DNA of 12,623 nucleotides, taken from positions 1 through 12,623 of the forward strand of contig JAGWAK010000037.1 in the NCBI GenBank assembly GCA_021296435.1, read 5' to 3'. The notes under the pieces are model-generated. The model was not told the origin of the DNA, made no database searches, and saw nothing but the letters and a program-made list of their open reading frames with translations. This document shows positions 6,576-12,623 of the stretch, one piece after another. Both the position numbers and the translations under genes were made by a program. Every line of letters starts with the position of its first letter. The first letter of the stretch is position 1. Origin of the DNA: Acidimicrobiia bacterium (GTDB taxonomy: Bacteria; Actinomycetota; Acidimicrobiia; Acidimicrobiales; CATQHL01).

Positions 6576-7358
6576 CTACAGCAGGGCGTCGACCACGCCG
6601 GCCAGGTCCTCTGCGACGAGGGCAGGCGGAGGTTGGGTCGGCAGATCCTCGGGGGTCGTCACGCCGGTCAGCACGAGGGCGAACTCGAACCCCAGCGCTT
6701 CGGCAAGCAGGCCGTCACTGTCGGGCCGATCGCCGATCACCACACCGGCTCCAGGTCCCAGGCGCGCCCGCACGCACGACACGATGGCGCCGTGCGGTTT
6801 GCCGGCCATGATGGGTTCGGTCTCGGCGGCAGCTGCCACCGCCGCCAGGATGGCGCCGCCGCCCGCCTCCAGGCCCGACGGCGTGGGATAGGTGGGGTCG
6901 TGGTTGGTGCCGATGAGCCGGGCGCCTGCCCGCACCGCCCGCATGGCCCGCCCGCAGGCGGCGTAGTCGAAACTCGGATCCATCCCCACCACGACGGCGG
7001 CGACGGTGGGCTCCGCGGCGGCGATCCCGCCGGCCGAGTTGCGCACCACGGCGCCCCCGGCCTCCTGCACCGCCTCCACGATGCCTTCGCCGCCACACAC
7101 GAGTACACGCTCGGTCGGCGCCAGCAGCGAGGCCGCCGCCACCGCCGAGGTGACGACCTCCACCGGCGGCCGCACACCGCAACGCGCCAGCTTCTCCTGC
7201 TGCTCCCCCACCGTGAGCCGCGACATGTTCGTCACGAACACCACGTTGCACCCCGCTTCCGCCAACCGGTTGGCGCCATCCGCAGCCCCCTCGATGGCAT
7301 CGCTCCCGACCCACATCACCCCATCAAGGTCGATGACGACGTTCCGCACACCGGTCAT
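6576..7358 (-). CDS. HAD-superfamily class IIA (NagD-like) phosphatase
   Basis: Cytoplasmic phosphohydrolase of the HAD superfamily. It has 260 residues with all four motifs: motif I DLDGVMW with Asp10 and Asp12; motif II FVTNMS with Thr43 and Asn44; motif III Lys187 in AGKPHG; and motif IV GDRPDSDG with Asp210 and following acidic residues. The TN in motif II and the alpha/beta cap between motifs II and III are typical of the NagD/4-nitrophenylphosphatase branch. The homologue in the same position in M. tuberculosis (Rv1692) was reported as a glycerol-3-phosphate phosphatase in glycerophospholipid recycling. That makes glycerol phosphate a reasonable substrate guess here, but the sequence does not prove it. 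The start is ATG at 7358-7356 with no strong ribosome binding site. It is 16 bases upstream of tlyA and probably shares its transcript. Confidence 0.88.
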   Translation of the reverse strand: MTGVRNVVIDLDGVMWVGSDAIEGAADGANRLAEAGCNVVFVTNMSRLTVGEQQEKLARCGVRPPVEVVTSAVAAASLLAPTERVLVCGGEGIVEAVQEAGGAVVRNSAGGIAAAEPTVAAVVVGMDPSFDYAACGRAMRAVRAGARLIGTNHDPTYPTPSGLEAGGGAILAAVAAAAETEPIMAGKPHGAIVSCVRARLGPGAGVVIGDRPDSDGLLAEALGFEFALVLTGVTTPEDLPTQPPPALVAEDLAGVVDALL

Positions 7359-7387
7359 GGCGTCACGTCAGCAAACGGGCAGGCCGC

Positions 7388-7408
7388 CGGCAGCCACCGG
7401 TGGCGCCG
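7388..7408 (-). terminator. GC-rich palindrome between korB and the HAD gene
   Basis: CGGC-a-GCCACC/GGTGGC-GCCG: a perfect 12-base palindrome (7393-7404) extended by a 4-bp stem beyond a single-base bulge. It lies 18 bases after the korB stop and 29 bases before the HAD start. There is no U-run. It may separate the korAB transcript from the downstream HAD-tlyA unit. Confidence 0.35.
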
Positions 7409-7426
7409 CCGGGCAGGAGATCAGCC

Positions 7427-8455
7427 TCAGGCGACTTCCCAGGTGGCGCGGGAACGGAGCAGGGCGTGCAGGTCGCCGGGGCCGCTTCGATCCTGGGCGA
7501 ACGCCAACTGGCGGGAGACGTGCGAGGCGTACTCCGGCCCCTCGACGGCCCGGTACACGCCGATGGGCGTGGGCATGAACGGACCCGAGGAGAGGCGCGA
7601 CAGCGCGAATGCCAGCGACGGGGTCTCGGCACGCTCGTCGTGGATCAGCAGTTTCTCCTCCCCCACGTCGGCGACCTCCACGATCTGCAGTTCGCCGCTG
7701 CGGTTCATGATGACGCCGCGTTCCCCCTCGGCCCCGAAGCGGATTGGCTCACCGTGCTGCAGCGAGATGAGCATGGAGGGGCGCTTGTCCTTCTTGGTGA
7801 TCTCGGCGAACGCCCCGTCGTTGAACACGTTGCAGTTCTGGTAGACCTCCACGAAGGCGGCGCCGGAGTGCTCCCAGGCCCGCCGGAACATGTGCTGCAT
7901 GTGGGTGCGGTCCATGTCGTGGGTGCGGGCCACGAAGGTGGCCTCGGCGCCGAGGGCCACGCTGAGCGGGTTGAGCGGCTCGTCCACCGAGCCCAGTGGC
8001 GTGGACTTGGTGACCTTGCCGATCTCGCTGGTCGGCGAGTACTGGCCCTTGGTGAGCCCGTAGATCTGATTGTTGAACAGCAGGATCTTGATTTTGACGT
8101 TGCGGCGCAGGGCGTGCAGCAGGTGGTTGCCGCCGATCGACAGGATGTCGCCATCGCCGCCGACGACCCACACGTCGAGGTCGGGGCGGCAGGTGGCCAG
8201 CCCGGTCGCCAGCGCCGGGGCACGCCCGTGAATGCCGTGCATGCCGTAGGTCTTCATGTAGTACGGGAAGCGGGCGGCGCAGCCGATGCCCGACACGAAG
8301 ACCGTGTTCTCGGGACGCGCTCCCAGTTGCGGCATCAGCAGTTGCATGGCCGACAGGATGGAGTAGTCACCGCAGCCGGGGCACCAGCGCGGTTCCTGGT
8401 CGCTGGTCCAGTCGGCTTTGGTCGTGGTCGGGCCGGTGGACATGTCAGTCGTCAT
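7427..8455 (-). CDS. korB: 2-oxoacid:ferredoxin oxidoreductase, beta subunit (KorB type)
   Basis: The thiamine-diphosphate and [4Fe-4S] subunit of a CoA-dependent 2-oxoacid:ferredoxin oxidoreductase, most likely for 2-oxoglutarate to succinyl-CoA. The protein has 342 residues from the chosen start. Cys25 and Cys28 (WCPGCGDYS), Cys59 (GIGCAARFP) and Cys208 (YQNCNVFND) match the four cluster ligands of this two-subunit class. GGDGD (99-103) with NNQIYGLTKGQ (128-138) is the ThDP/Mg motif. I chose ATG at 8455-8453 because AGGAG (8466-8462) lies six bases before it and the 17 residues upstream read as low-complexity antisense-like sequence. It overlaps korA by 11 bases, so the two are translationally coupled. 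Assignment to 2-oxoglutarate rather than pyruvate or branched acids rests on resemblance to mycobacterial KorAB and is less certain than the family. Confidence 0.95.
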   Translation of the reverse strand: MTTDMSTGPTTTKADWTSDQEPRWCPGCGDYSILSAMQLLMPQLGARPENTVFVSGIGCAARFPYYMKTYGMHGIHGRAPALATGLATCRPDLDVWVVGGDGDILSIGGNHLLHALRRNVKIKILLFNNQIYGLTKGQYSPTSEIGKVTKSTPLGSVDEPLNPLSVALGAEATFVARTHDMDRTHMQHMFRRAWEHSGAAFVEVYQNCNVFNDGAFAEITKKDKRPSMLISLQHGEPIRFGAEGERGVIMNRSGELQIVEVADVGEEKLLIHDERAETPSLAFALSRLSSGPFMPTPIGVYRAVEGPEYASHVSRQLAFAQDRSGPGDLHALLRSRATWEVA

Positions 8456-10331
8456 CGACGGCTCCTGCGATGGCGGCGGCGATCTCGCTCGCCGTGAACG
8501 GCACACCCTCCACCTTGGTGATCGACTTCACGTCGATGAGGTAGCGGGATCGGACGATGGAGGCCAGCTGTCCCAGGTTCATCTCGGGAACAAGCACGGT
8601 GCGGTACCGGCCCAGCAGGTCACCCAGGTCGGCGTGCAGCGGGTTGAGGTGCGTGAGGTGCAGGTGGTCGACGGCTGAGCCGCCGGCGCGCACCCGCCGC
8701 ACCGCGCTGGTGACCGATCCCCACACCGACCCCCACGACAGCACGGCGACGGCGGCCGGGCCGTCGCTGTCGAGCATCGTCGGGGGAATGTCGGCGGCGA
8801 TGCCGTCCACCTTGGCGGCCCGCAGCTCGGTCATGAGGCCGTGGTTGGCGGGCGTGTAGGAGATGTTGCCCGTCACGTCCTCCTTCTCGATCCCGCCGAC
8901 GCGGTGCATGAGATCGGGAGTGCCCGGAACCGCCCACGGCCGGGCCAGCGTTTGGGGGTCGCGCTTGTAGGGCCGGAAGACCGGGTTGCCGTCGGAGTCG
9001 GCGTCGTTGAACTGCGTGGTGAAGTCGACACTGATGTCGGGCAGGTCGTCGCGGTCGGGCAGGCGCCACGGCTCCGAGCCGTTGGCCAGATAGCCGTCGG
9101 AGAGCAGGATCACCGGGGTGCGGTACTTGAGGGCGATCCGCACCGCCTCGATGGCGGCGAAGAAGCACTGCGACGGGCTGTAGGCGGCGACCACCGGCAG
9201 CGGAGCCTCGCCGTGGCGGCCGTAGAGCGCCAGGTTGAGGTCCGAGGCCTCAGTCTTGGTGGGCAGGCCCGTGGAGGGTCCGCCCCGCTGGATGTCGATC
9301 ACGAGGAGCGGCAGCTCGATGCTGAGCGCCAGGCCGATGGTCTCCGCCTTCAGCGCCAATCCCGGGCCGCTGGTGGTGGTCACCCCGATGTGGCCCCCGA
9401 ACGACGCCCCCACCGCGGCGCACACGGCGGCAATCTCGTCCTCGGCCTGGAAGGTGCGCACGCCGAAGTTCTTGCGCCCCGAGAGCTCGTGCAGCACGTC
9501 TGAGGCCGGCGTGATGGGGTACGACGCCAGGAACAGCGGCAACTTGGCCTGCTGGGCGGCGGCGATCAGCCCCCACGACAGTGCCGTGTTGCCGTTGATA
9601 CTGGTGTAGGTGCCGGGCTCGAGCTCGGCGGGGCGCACCTTGTAGGTGGCCTGGAACATCTCGGTGGTCTCGCCGAAGGCGTGGCCGGCCTTGAAGGCGG
9701 CCGCGTTGGCGGCCGCCACCAGGGGACGCTTGGCGAACTTCTCCTCGACCCAGTCCAGGGTCGGCTGCGTCGGCCGGTCGAACAGCCAACTCACCACGCC
9801 GAGCGCGAAGAAGTTCTTGCTGCGCTCTGCGTCCCGGGGCTTCACACCGAGGTCCTTGCAGACCTCCTTGGTGAGGCTCGTCATGGGGATCAGGTACGTG
9901 TTGTAGTGGTCGAGGGTGCCGTCGGTGAGCGGGTCGTCGCTGTAGCCGGCCTTGTCGAGGTTGCGCTCAACGAAGGCGTCGGAGTTGATGATGACGGTGC
10001 CGCCGACTTCCAGGCGATCCAGCTCGCTTCGCAGCGCCGCCGGGTTCATCGCCACGAGCACCGTGGGGGCGTCGCCGGGCGTGGTGACGGTCTCGCTGGC
10101 CACCTGCACCTGGAACGCCGAGACGCCGTGGATGGTGCCCGCCGGCGCCCTGATCTCGGCGGGGAAGTCCGGCAGCGTGGCGAGATCGTTCCCGAACAGG
10201 GCGCTGGCGCTGGTGAAGCGGTCGCCGGTGAGCTGCATGCCGTCGCCGGAGTCGCCGGCGAAGCGGATGACCAGTCGATCCAGATCCTCGACGGTCCGCT
10301 GCGAAGGCTGTTGGATGGCAGTGTCGGTCAC
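8445..10331 (-). CDS. korA: 2-oxoacid:ferredoxin oxidoreductase, alpha subunit with fused gamma domain (KorA type)
   Basis: Partner of KorB, binding the 2-oxoacid and CoA. The protein has 628 residues. An N-terminal gamma domain (about 20-220) opens with RFAGDSGDGMQLTGDRF. The alpha domain (about 243-625) has LASYPITPASD (268-278), the segment FQAEDEIAA (294-302), TTSGPGLALKAE (319-330) and QRGGPSTGLPTKTEASD (348-364). The gamma-alpha fusion plus a separate beta subunit is the two-subunit layout of mycobacterial KorAB. No separate ferredoxin-like delta subunit is present nearby. I chose GTG at 10331-10329, giving MTDTAIQQPSQ, because AAGGGA (10343-10338) lies six bases upstream. The frame stays open for 52 more codons to 10487, but that extension has no domain match and would begin inside a CRP-like operator. 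The enzyme could run oxidatively in the TCA cycle or reductively with low-potential ferredoxin; the window does not decide. Confidence 0.96.
   Translation of the reverse strand: MTDTAIQQPSQRTVEDLDRLVIRFAGDSGDGMQLTGDRFTSASALFGNDLATLPDFPAEIRAPAGTIHGVSAFQVQVASETVTTPGDAPTVLVAMNPAALRSELDRLEVGGTVIINSDAFVERNLDKAGYSDDPLTDGTLDHYNTYLIPMTSLTKEVCKDLGVKPRDAERSKNFFALGVVSWLFDRPTQPTLDWVEEKFAKRPLVAAANAAAFKAGHAFGETTEMFQATYKVRPAELEPGTYTSINGNTALSWGLIAAAQQAKLPLFLASYPITPASDVLHELSGRKNFGVRTFQAEDEIAAVCAAVGASFGGHIGVTTTSGPGLALKAETIGLALSIELPLLVIDIQRGGPSTGLPTKTEASDLNLALYGRHGEAPLPVVAAYSPSQCFFAAIEAVRIALKYRTPVILLSDGYLANGSEPWRLPDRDDLPDISVDFTTQFNDADSDGNPVFRPYKRDPQTLARPWAVPGTPDLMHRVGGIEKEDVTGNISYTPANHGLMTELRAAKVDGIAADIPPTMLDSDGPAAVAVLSWGSVWGSVTSAVRRVRAGGSAVDHLHLTHLNPLHADLGDLLGRYRTVLVPEMNLGQLASIVRSRYLIDVKSITKVEGVPFTASEIAAAIAGAVDDD
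8462..8466 (-). promoter_or_regulatory. Ribosome binding site that fixes the korB start
   Basis: AGGAG on the minus strand, six bases before ATG at 8455-8453 and inside the last codons of korA. It supports this start over an upstream in-frame start at 8506. Confidence 0.7.
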
Positions 10332-10337
10332 GTGCGT

Positions 10338-10343
10338 TCCCTT
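10338..10343 (-). promoter_or_regulatory. Ribosome binding site that fixes the korA start
   Basis: AAGGGA on the minus strand, six bases before GTG at 10331-10329. The longer frame starting at 10487 has no comparable site. Confidence 0.6.
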
Positions 10344-10472
10344 GCGATTTCGATCCTCATCGGTCAGTGGCTGCAGGCGCGGCAGTGCGTCTGGCGACCG
10401 ACCGGAATTGCAATCTAGTACCGCCTCGGCGGAGCCGGAGCCGGACCGCGGGCCTGTGAAGGTGACGCGCAG

Positions 10473-10488
10473 TGTGACTTTGTTCACA
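10473..10488. promoter_or_regulatory. CRP-like operator upstream of korA
   Basis: TGTGA-ctttgt-TCACA is a perfect match to the CRP-family consensus TGTGA-N6-TCACA, which mycobacterial CRP and corynebacterial GlxR also recognise. The palindrome extends one pair outward (GTGTGA/TCACAC). It lies in the 266-base fbaB-korA intergenic region, 141 bases upstream of the korA GTG. A possible -10, TAGATT (10417-10412 on the minus strand), lies downstream and would put the operator centre near -75, but no good -35 is visible. The regulator itself is not in the window. Activation of korAB is likelier than repression at that distance; this is inference. Confidence 0.6.
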
Positions 10489-10540
10489 CAGCCGGTTGCC
10501 GCTAGGTTGCACCGCGGTCACGTTAGGAGATGGGCACCAC

Positions 10541-10580
10541 CCGCAGAGGGATTCTCGGGGGTCGCCGGCGGGGTCTGCGG
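10541..10580 (-). terminator. Inverted repeat after fbaB
   Basis: Arms CCGCAGA (10541-10547) and TCTGCGG (10574-10580) with a 26-base loop that contains the small palindrome CGCCGGCG. It lies 17 bases after the fbaB stop. No U-run follows. A near-repeat of GGATTC..TCGGGGGT occurs at 10549-10563 and 10582-10599, the second copy touching the fbaB stop. This is the weakest of the gene-end hairpins because of the long loop. Confidence 0.3.
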
Positions 10581-10597
10581 CGGATTCGCTCGGGGGT

Positions 10598-11650
10598 TCA
10601 GGCCACGCCCACGGAGGCGTCGAGGTAGACGTCCTGGATGGCGCCGAGCAGTTCGACGCCGTCGACCATCGGGCGCTGGAAGGCCTTGCGCCCGCTGATG
10701 AGGCCGGTCCCGCCGGCCCGCTTGTTGATGACCGCCGTGCGGACGGCCTCGGCGAGGTCGTCGGCCCCCGAGCTGGCGCCGCCGGAGTTGATGAGGCCCA
10801 CACGGCCCATGTAGCAGTTGGCCACCTGCCAGCGCGTGAGGTCGATGGGGTGGTCGGAGGTGAGGTCGCTGTACACCAGCGGGCTGGTGCGGCCGAATCC
10901 GACCGCCTGGTAGCCGCCGTTGTTCTCGGGCAGCTTCTGCTTGATGATGTCGGCCTGGATCGTGACGCCGAGGTGGTTGGCCTGGCCAGTGAGGTCGGCG
11001 GCGCCGTGGTAGTCCACGCCATCCACCTTGAAGGCACTACTGCGCAAGTAGCACCAGAGCACGCAGAACATGCCGAGCCGGTGCGCCTCCTCGAACGCTT
11101 CGCTGATCTCGACGATCTGCCGGCGCGACTCGGGCGACCCGAAGTAGATGGTGGCGCCCACGCCGGTCGCACCCAGCTCGAAGGCCCGCTCGACGCTGCC
11201 GAAGCCCACCTGATCGTAGCTGTTGGGGTGGCTCAGAAGCTCGTTGTGGTTGATCTTCACGATGAACGGGATGCGATGCGCCCAGCGGCGGGAGGTGGCG
11301 CCGAGTACGCCGAAGGTGGAGGCCACGGCGTTGCAGCCCCCCTCGACGGCGAGACGCACGATGTTCTCGGGGTCGAGGTAGGCGGGGTTGGGGGCGAAGC
11401 TGGCGGCGGCGGAGTGCTCAACGCCCTGGTCGACGGGGAGGATCGACACGTAACCGGTACCGGCGAGTCGGCCGTGGCCGAACAGGGCCTGCAGGTTGCG
11501 CAACACCTGCGGCGAGCGGTCGGTGGCGGCGGCGTCCCGGTGTACGAAGTCCGGGCCGGGCAGGTGGAGATCCTCGGCGGGTATGGCCTTGGCGGTGTGG
11601 CCGAGCAGGTAGTCGGCGTCGTCGCCCAAGAGAGCTGCGACGTCTCGCAT
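10598..11650 (-). CDS. fbaB: Class I fructose-bisphosphate aldolase (FbaB/DhnA type)
   Basis: Cleaves fructose-1,6-bisphosphate to dihydroxyacetone phosphate and glyceraldehyde 3-phosphate (reversibly) through a Schiff-base lysine, in the cytoplasm. The protein has 350 residues, the same length as E. coli FbaB, and follows it closely from end to end as I remember that sequence. Shared segments include RLAGTGYVSILPVDQGVEHS (61-80), VGATIYFGSPESRRQI (164-179), ADLTGQANHL (218-227), ENNGGY (242-247), NCYMGRVGLINSGG (278-291) and AVINKRAGG (306-314). The probable Schiff-base residue is Lys237 in ADIIKQK. The start is ATG (11650-11648) with AGGAG (11662-11658) seven bases upstream. It is a single gene with its own 226-base upstream region and a CRP-like site downstream, so it need not be co-transcribed with korAB. 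Confidence 0.97.
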   Translation of the reverse strand: MRDVAALLGDDADYLLGHTAKAIPAEDLHLPGPDFVHRDAAATDRSPQVLRNLQALFGHGRLAGTGYVSILPVDQGVEHSAAASFAPNPAYLDPENIVRLAVEGGCNAVASTFGVLGATSRRWAHRIPFIVKINHNELLSHPNSYDQVGFGSVERAFELGATGVGATIYFGSPESRRQIVEISEAFEEAHRLGMFCVLWCYLRSSAFKVDGVDYHGAADLTGQANHLGVTIQADIIKQKLPENNGGYQAVGFGRTSPLVYSDLTSDHPIDLTRWQVANCYMGRVGLINSGGASSGADDLAEAVRTAVINKRAGGTGLISGRKAFQRPMVDGVELLGAIQDVYLDASVGVA

Positions 11651-11837
11651 CGAGCGGCTCCTGTGTGATTCGATGGGTGGGTTGGCGGGGCCTGCGGGCC
11701 GTCGGCGCCCCTCGCTGCGACCCTATCCCGATGGAGGTCACCGGCGGTGCCAATCGCGGGCCTGCGAGAGGCAATAACGCGGTCTCCGGCGCCGCCTACC
11801 GACAGCGAACTCGAAGCAATCGCGCTGCCGCTTGCTT

Positions 11838-11856
11838 CGGGGCTCTTCGGGCCCCG
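11838..11856 (-). terminator. GC hairpin after the TPR-like gene
   Basis: CGGGGC (11838-11843), a 7-base loop, then GCCCCG (11851-11856); it lies 20 bases after the TPR gene stop. There is no U-run on the minus strand. It probably ends the TPR transcript before fbaB. The rest of the 226-base TPR-fbaB spacer shows no firm promoter; TAGGGT occurs on the minus strand but has no matching -35. Confidence 0.4.
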
Positions 11857-11876
11857 GAGGATCCGGCCCGCACCGG

Positions 11877-12521
11877 TCAGGCCGACAGGTCGGCGAGTCG
11901 GTCGGTGGCGTCGCCGAACCCGGGCGAGTGGCGGTCGATCCAGGCGAACAGCCGCCGGGCAGCCGGCTGGTCACCGCCGCGGTCATAGAGGTCGGCCAGC
12001 GCGTAGGCACGGCGCAGGTGGAACTCCTGCGGCTTGCGGGGCGCGCGCCACCCTTCTGCCAGCAGCGCCACCGCCTCGGCCAAGCTGCCCCGGTCGGCGA
12101 GCGCCCCGGCGGCCACGATGCGTCCCTCGGTCACCAGCTCGGCCGACGGGCTCTCGTGGCGCAGCTCCTCCCAAAGCTCGTCCACCTTGTCCCAGCGCTG
12201 CAGCGCCCGGTAGCAGTCGGCCAGCACCGGCGCCTGCTCACAGCTGCGGGTGAGGGTGGCGAAGGCTTCGAGTTCCCGCACCGCCGCCCGCCAGCGACGC
12301 AACCGGTACAGGATCAGCCCGTGCAACTCCCGTACCTCGGGCACGTCCGCGGCCTCGGTTTCCAGCACCGGGCGCAGATGCGTCAGCGCATCCCGGTGGT
12401 ACTCCGCTGCGAAGGCGTCAGCCGCCTTGGTCACCTCGCGCAGTGCCCACTTCCCCCGCTCGGCGCCCAACTTCCGCCGCAGCACCCCCGCCAGATCGGG
12501 CTCGTTCCCGCCACTCACCAC
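11877..12521 (-). CDS. Tetratricopeptide-like repeat protein
   Basis: Soluble all-alpha protein of 214 residues with no signal peptide or membrane segment. Paired helices with TPR-like spacing run from about residue 28 to 195. Examples are the segments around DALTHLRPVLETEAADVPE (44-62), LILYRLRRWRAAVRELEAFA (69-88), LADCYRALQRWDKVDELWEE (100-119) and ALADRGSLAEAVALLAEGWR (140-159). Such folds serve as protein-interaction scaffolds; the partner is unknown. Position supports identity with the small TPR protein found next to the HAD-tlyA-ppnK-recN cluster in mycobacteria (Rv1691). Here fbaB and korAB separate it from that cluster. The start is GTG at 12521-12519, followed by a second GTG, so the exact start is uncertain by one codon. 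The function is not known from sequence. Confidence 0.82.
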   Translation of the reverse strand: MVSGGNEPDLAGVLRRKLGAERGKWALREVTKAADAFAAEYHRDALTHLRPVLETEAADVPEVRELHGLILYRLRRWRAAVRELEAFATLTRSCEQAPVLADCYRALQRWDKVDELWEELRHESPSAELVTEGRIVAAGALADRGSLAEAVALLAEGWRAPRKPQEFHLRRAYALADLYDRGGDQPAARRLFAWIDRHSPGFGDATDRLADLSA

Positions 12522-12555
12522 CCCAGCCTACGAGCGCCACCAGCGGCGGGCGGTA

Positions 12556-12623
12556 GTGTCGACAGACACCGACCTGGGGGGCGGCGCGGATGTCATCAAG
12601 ATCGAGCGGCGGGAGCACGGTGG
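12556..12623 (+). CDS. Possible CaiB/BaiF (family III) CoA-transferase, N-terminal part, cut by window edge
   Basis: The only plausible plus-strand coding signal. From GTG at 12556 the frame reads VSTDTDLGGGADVIKIERRE followed by HGG at the edge. The segment GADVIKIE followed by Gly-rich sequence is the well-known start of family III CoA-transferases (DLGADVIKVE then a GGD motif), and third positions are almost all G or C. The usual first 25-30 residues before it (ending AGP.....LAD) are missing: upstream the frame is open but antisense to the TPR gene and unlike the family. It could therefore be a 5'-truncated remnant, a gene with a divergent N-terminus, or a chance match. A different frame offers ATG at 12590, whose product (MSSRSSGG...) looks like nothing known. 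Only 34 bases separate it from the divergent TPR gene. Confidence 0.3.
   Translation, partial: MSTDTDLGGGADVIKIERREHG

Noticed and set aside
5736..7844. Plus-strand open frame of 702 codons spanning tlyA, the HAD gene and part of korB
   Set aside because: It crosses three well-supported minus-strand genes and their spacers, and the translation is low-complexity Ser/Arg/Pro-rich, typical of a GC-rich shadow frame.
8456..8506. N-terminal extension of korB to 8506
   Set aside because: The 17 extra residues (MCRSRRARSPPPSQEPS) look like out-of-frame korA sequence, and AGGAG is placed exactly for ATG at 8455.
10332..10487. N-terminal extension of korA to a GTG at 10487
   Set aside because: The extra 52 residues match no part of the gamma domain, the start would lie inside the CRP-like palindrome, and a good ribosome binding site supports GTG at 10331.
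10496..11668. Plus-strand open frame of 390 codons opposite fbaB
   Set aside because: Antisense to an aldolase matched along its full length; the translation is rich in Val, Ala, Gly, Asp and His with no recognisable motif.
1..12623. CRISPR array, tRNA, rRNA, insertion sequence or defence cassette
   Set aside because: I saw no regularly spaced direct repeats, no cloverleaf or conserved T-loop sequence in the spacers, no rRNA segments and no transposase motifs. The XerD protein is the chromosomal type rather than an obvious mobile-element integrase.

Overview
The window looks like chromosomal DNA from a high-GC actinobacterium. I infer a deep lineage such as Acidimicrobiia rather than a Mycobacterium-like one; this rests on gene content and order, not on a marker phylogeny. 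All ten well-supported genes lie on the minus strand, so transcription runs from right to left. In that order they are: a TPR-like protein (11877-12521), class I fructose-bisphosphate aldolase fbaB (10598-11650), korA and korB for 2-oxoglutarate:ferredoxin oxidoreductase (8445-10331 and 7427-8455), a HAD phosphatase (6576-7358), tlyA (5699-6559), nadK (4733-5590), recN (3035-4636), a 559-base gap, pyrG (841-2475) and xerD (1-844, cut by the window edge).

The backbone TPR / HAD / tlyA / nadK / recN / pyrG / xerD matches, in order, a cluster well known from Actinobacteria (in Mycobacterium tuberculosis roughly Rv1691 to Rv1701, from memory). Three differences stand out. The fbaB-korA-korB block sits between the TPR and HAD genes. 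The positions of steA and mctB (Rv1697, Rv1698) between recN and pyrG are empty. The NUDIX gene usually found between pyrG and xerD is absent, so pyrG and xerD overlap directly.

Functionally the backbone is housekeeping: ribosomal RNA methylation (TlyA), NADP supply (NadK), recombinational repair (RecN), CTP synthesis (PyrG) and chromosome dimer resolution (XerD). The inserted block is central carbon metabolism: KorAB links 2-oxoglutarate and succinyl-CoA through ferredoxin, and FbaB links fructose-1,6-bisphosphate and triose phosphates. A perfect CRP-type palindrome (TGTGA-N6-TCACA) lies between fbaB and korA, 141 bases upstream of the korA start, which suggests that korAB is controlled by a CRP/FNR-family regulator.

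Two non-coding themes deserve attention. Five genes (TPR, fbaB, korB, tlyA, nadK) are followed within about 20 bases by a strong GC-rich inverted repeat that lacks a U-tract. A sixth repeat of the same kind lies in the recN-pyrG gap, just after a 47-codon frame that reads like the tail of a real protein, so the gap may hold a gene remnant or an unannotated small gene. At the extreme right edge, on the plus strand, a short frame resembles the start of a CaiB/BaiF CoA-transferase with its first residues missing. I see no rRNA, tRNA, CRISPR array, insertion sequence or clear defence system.
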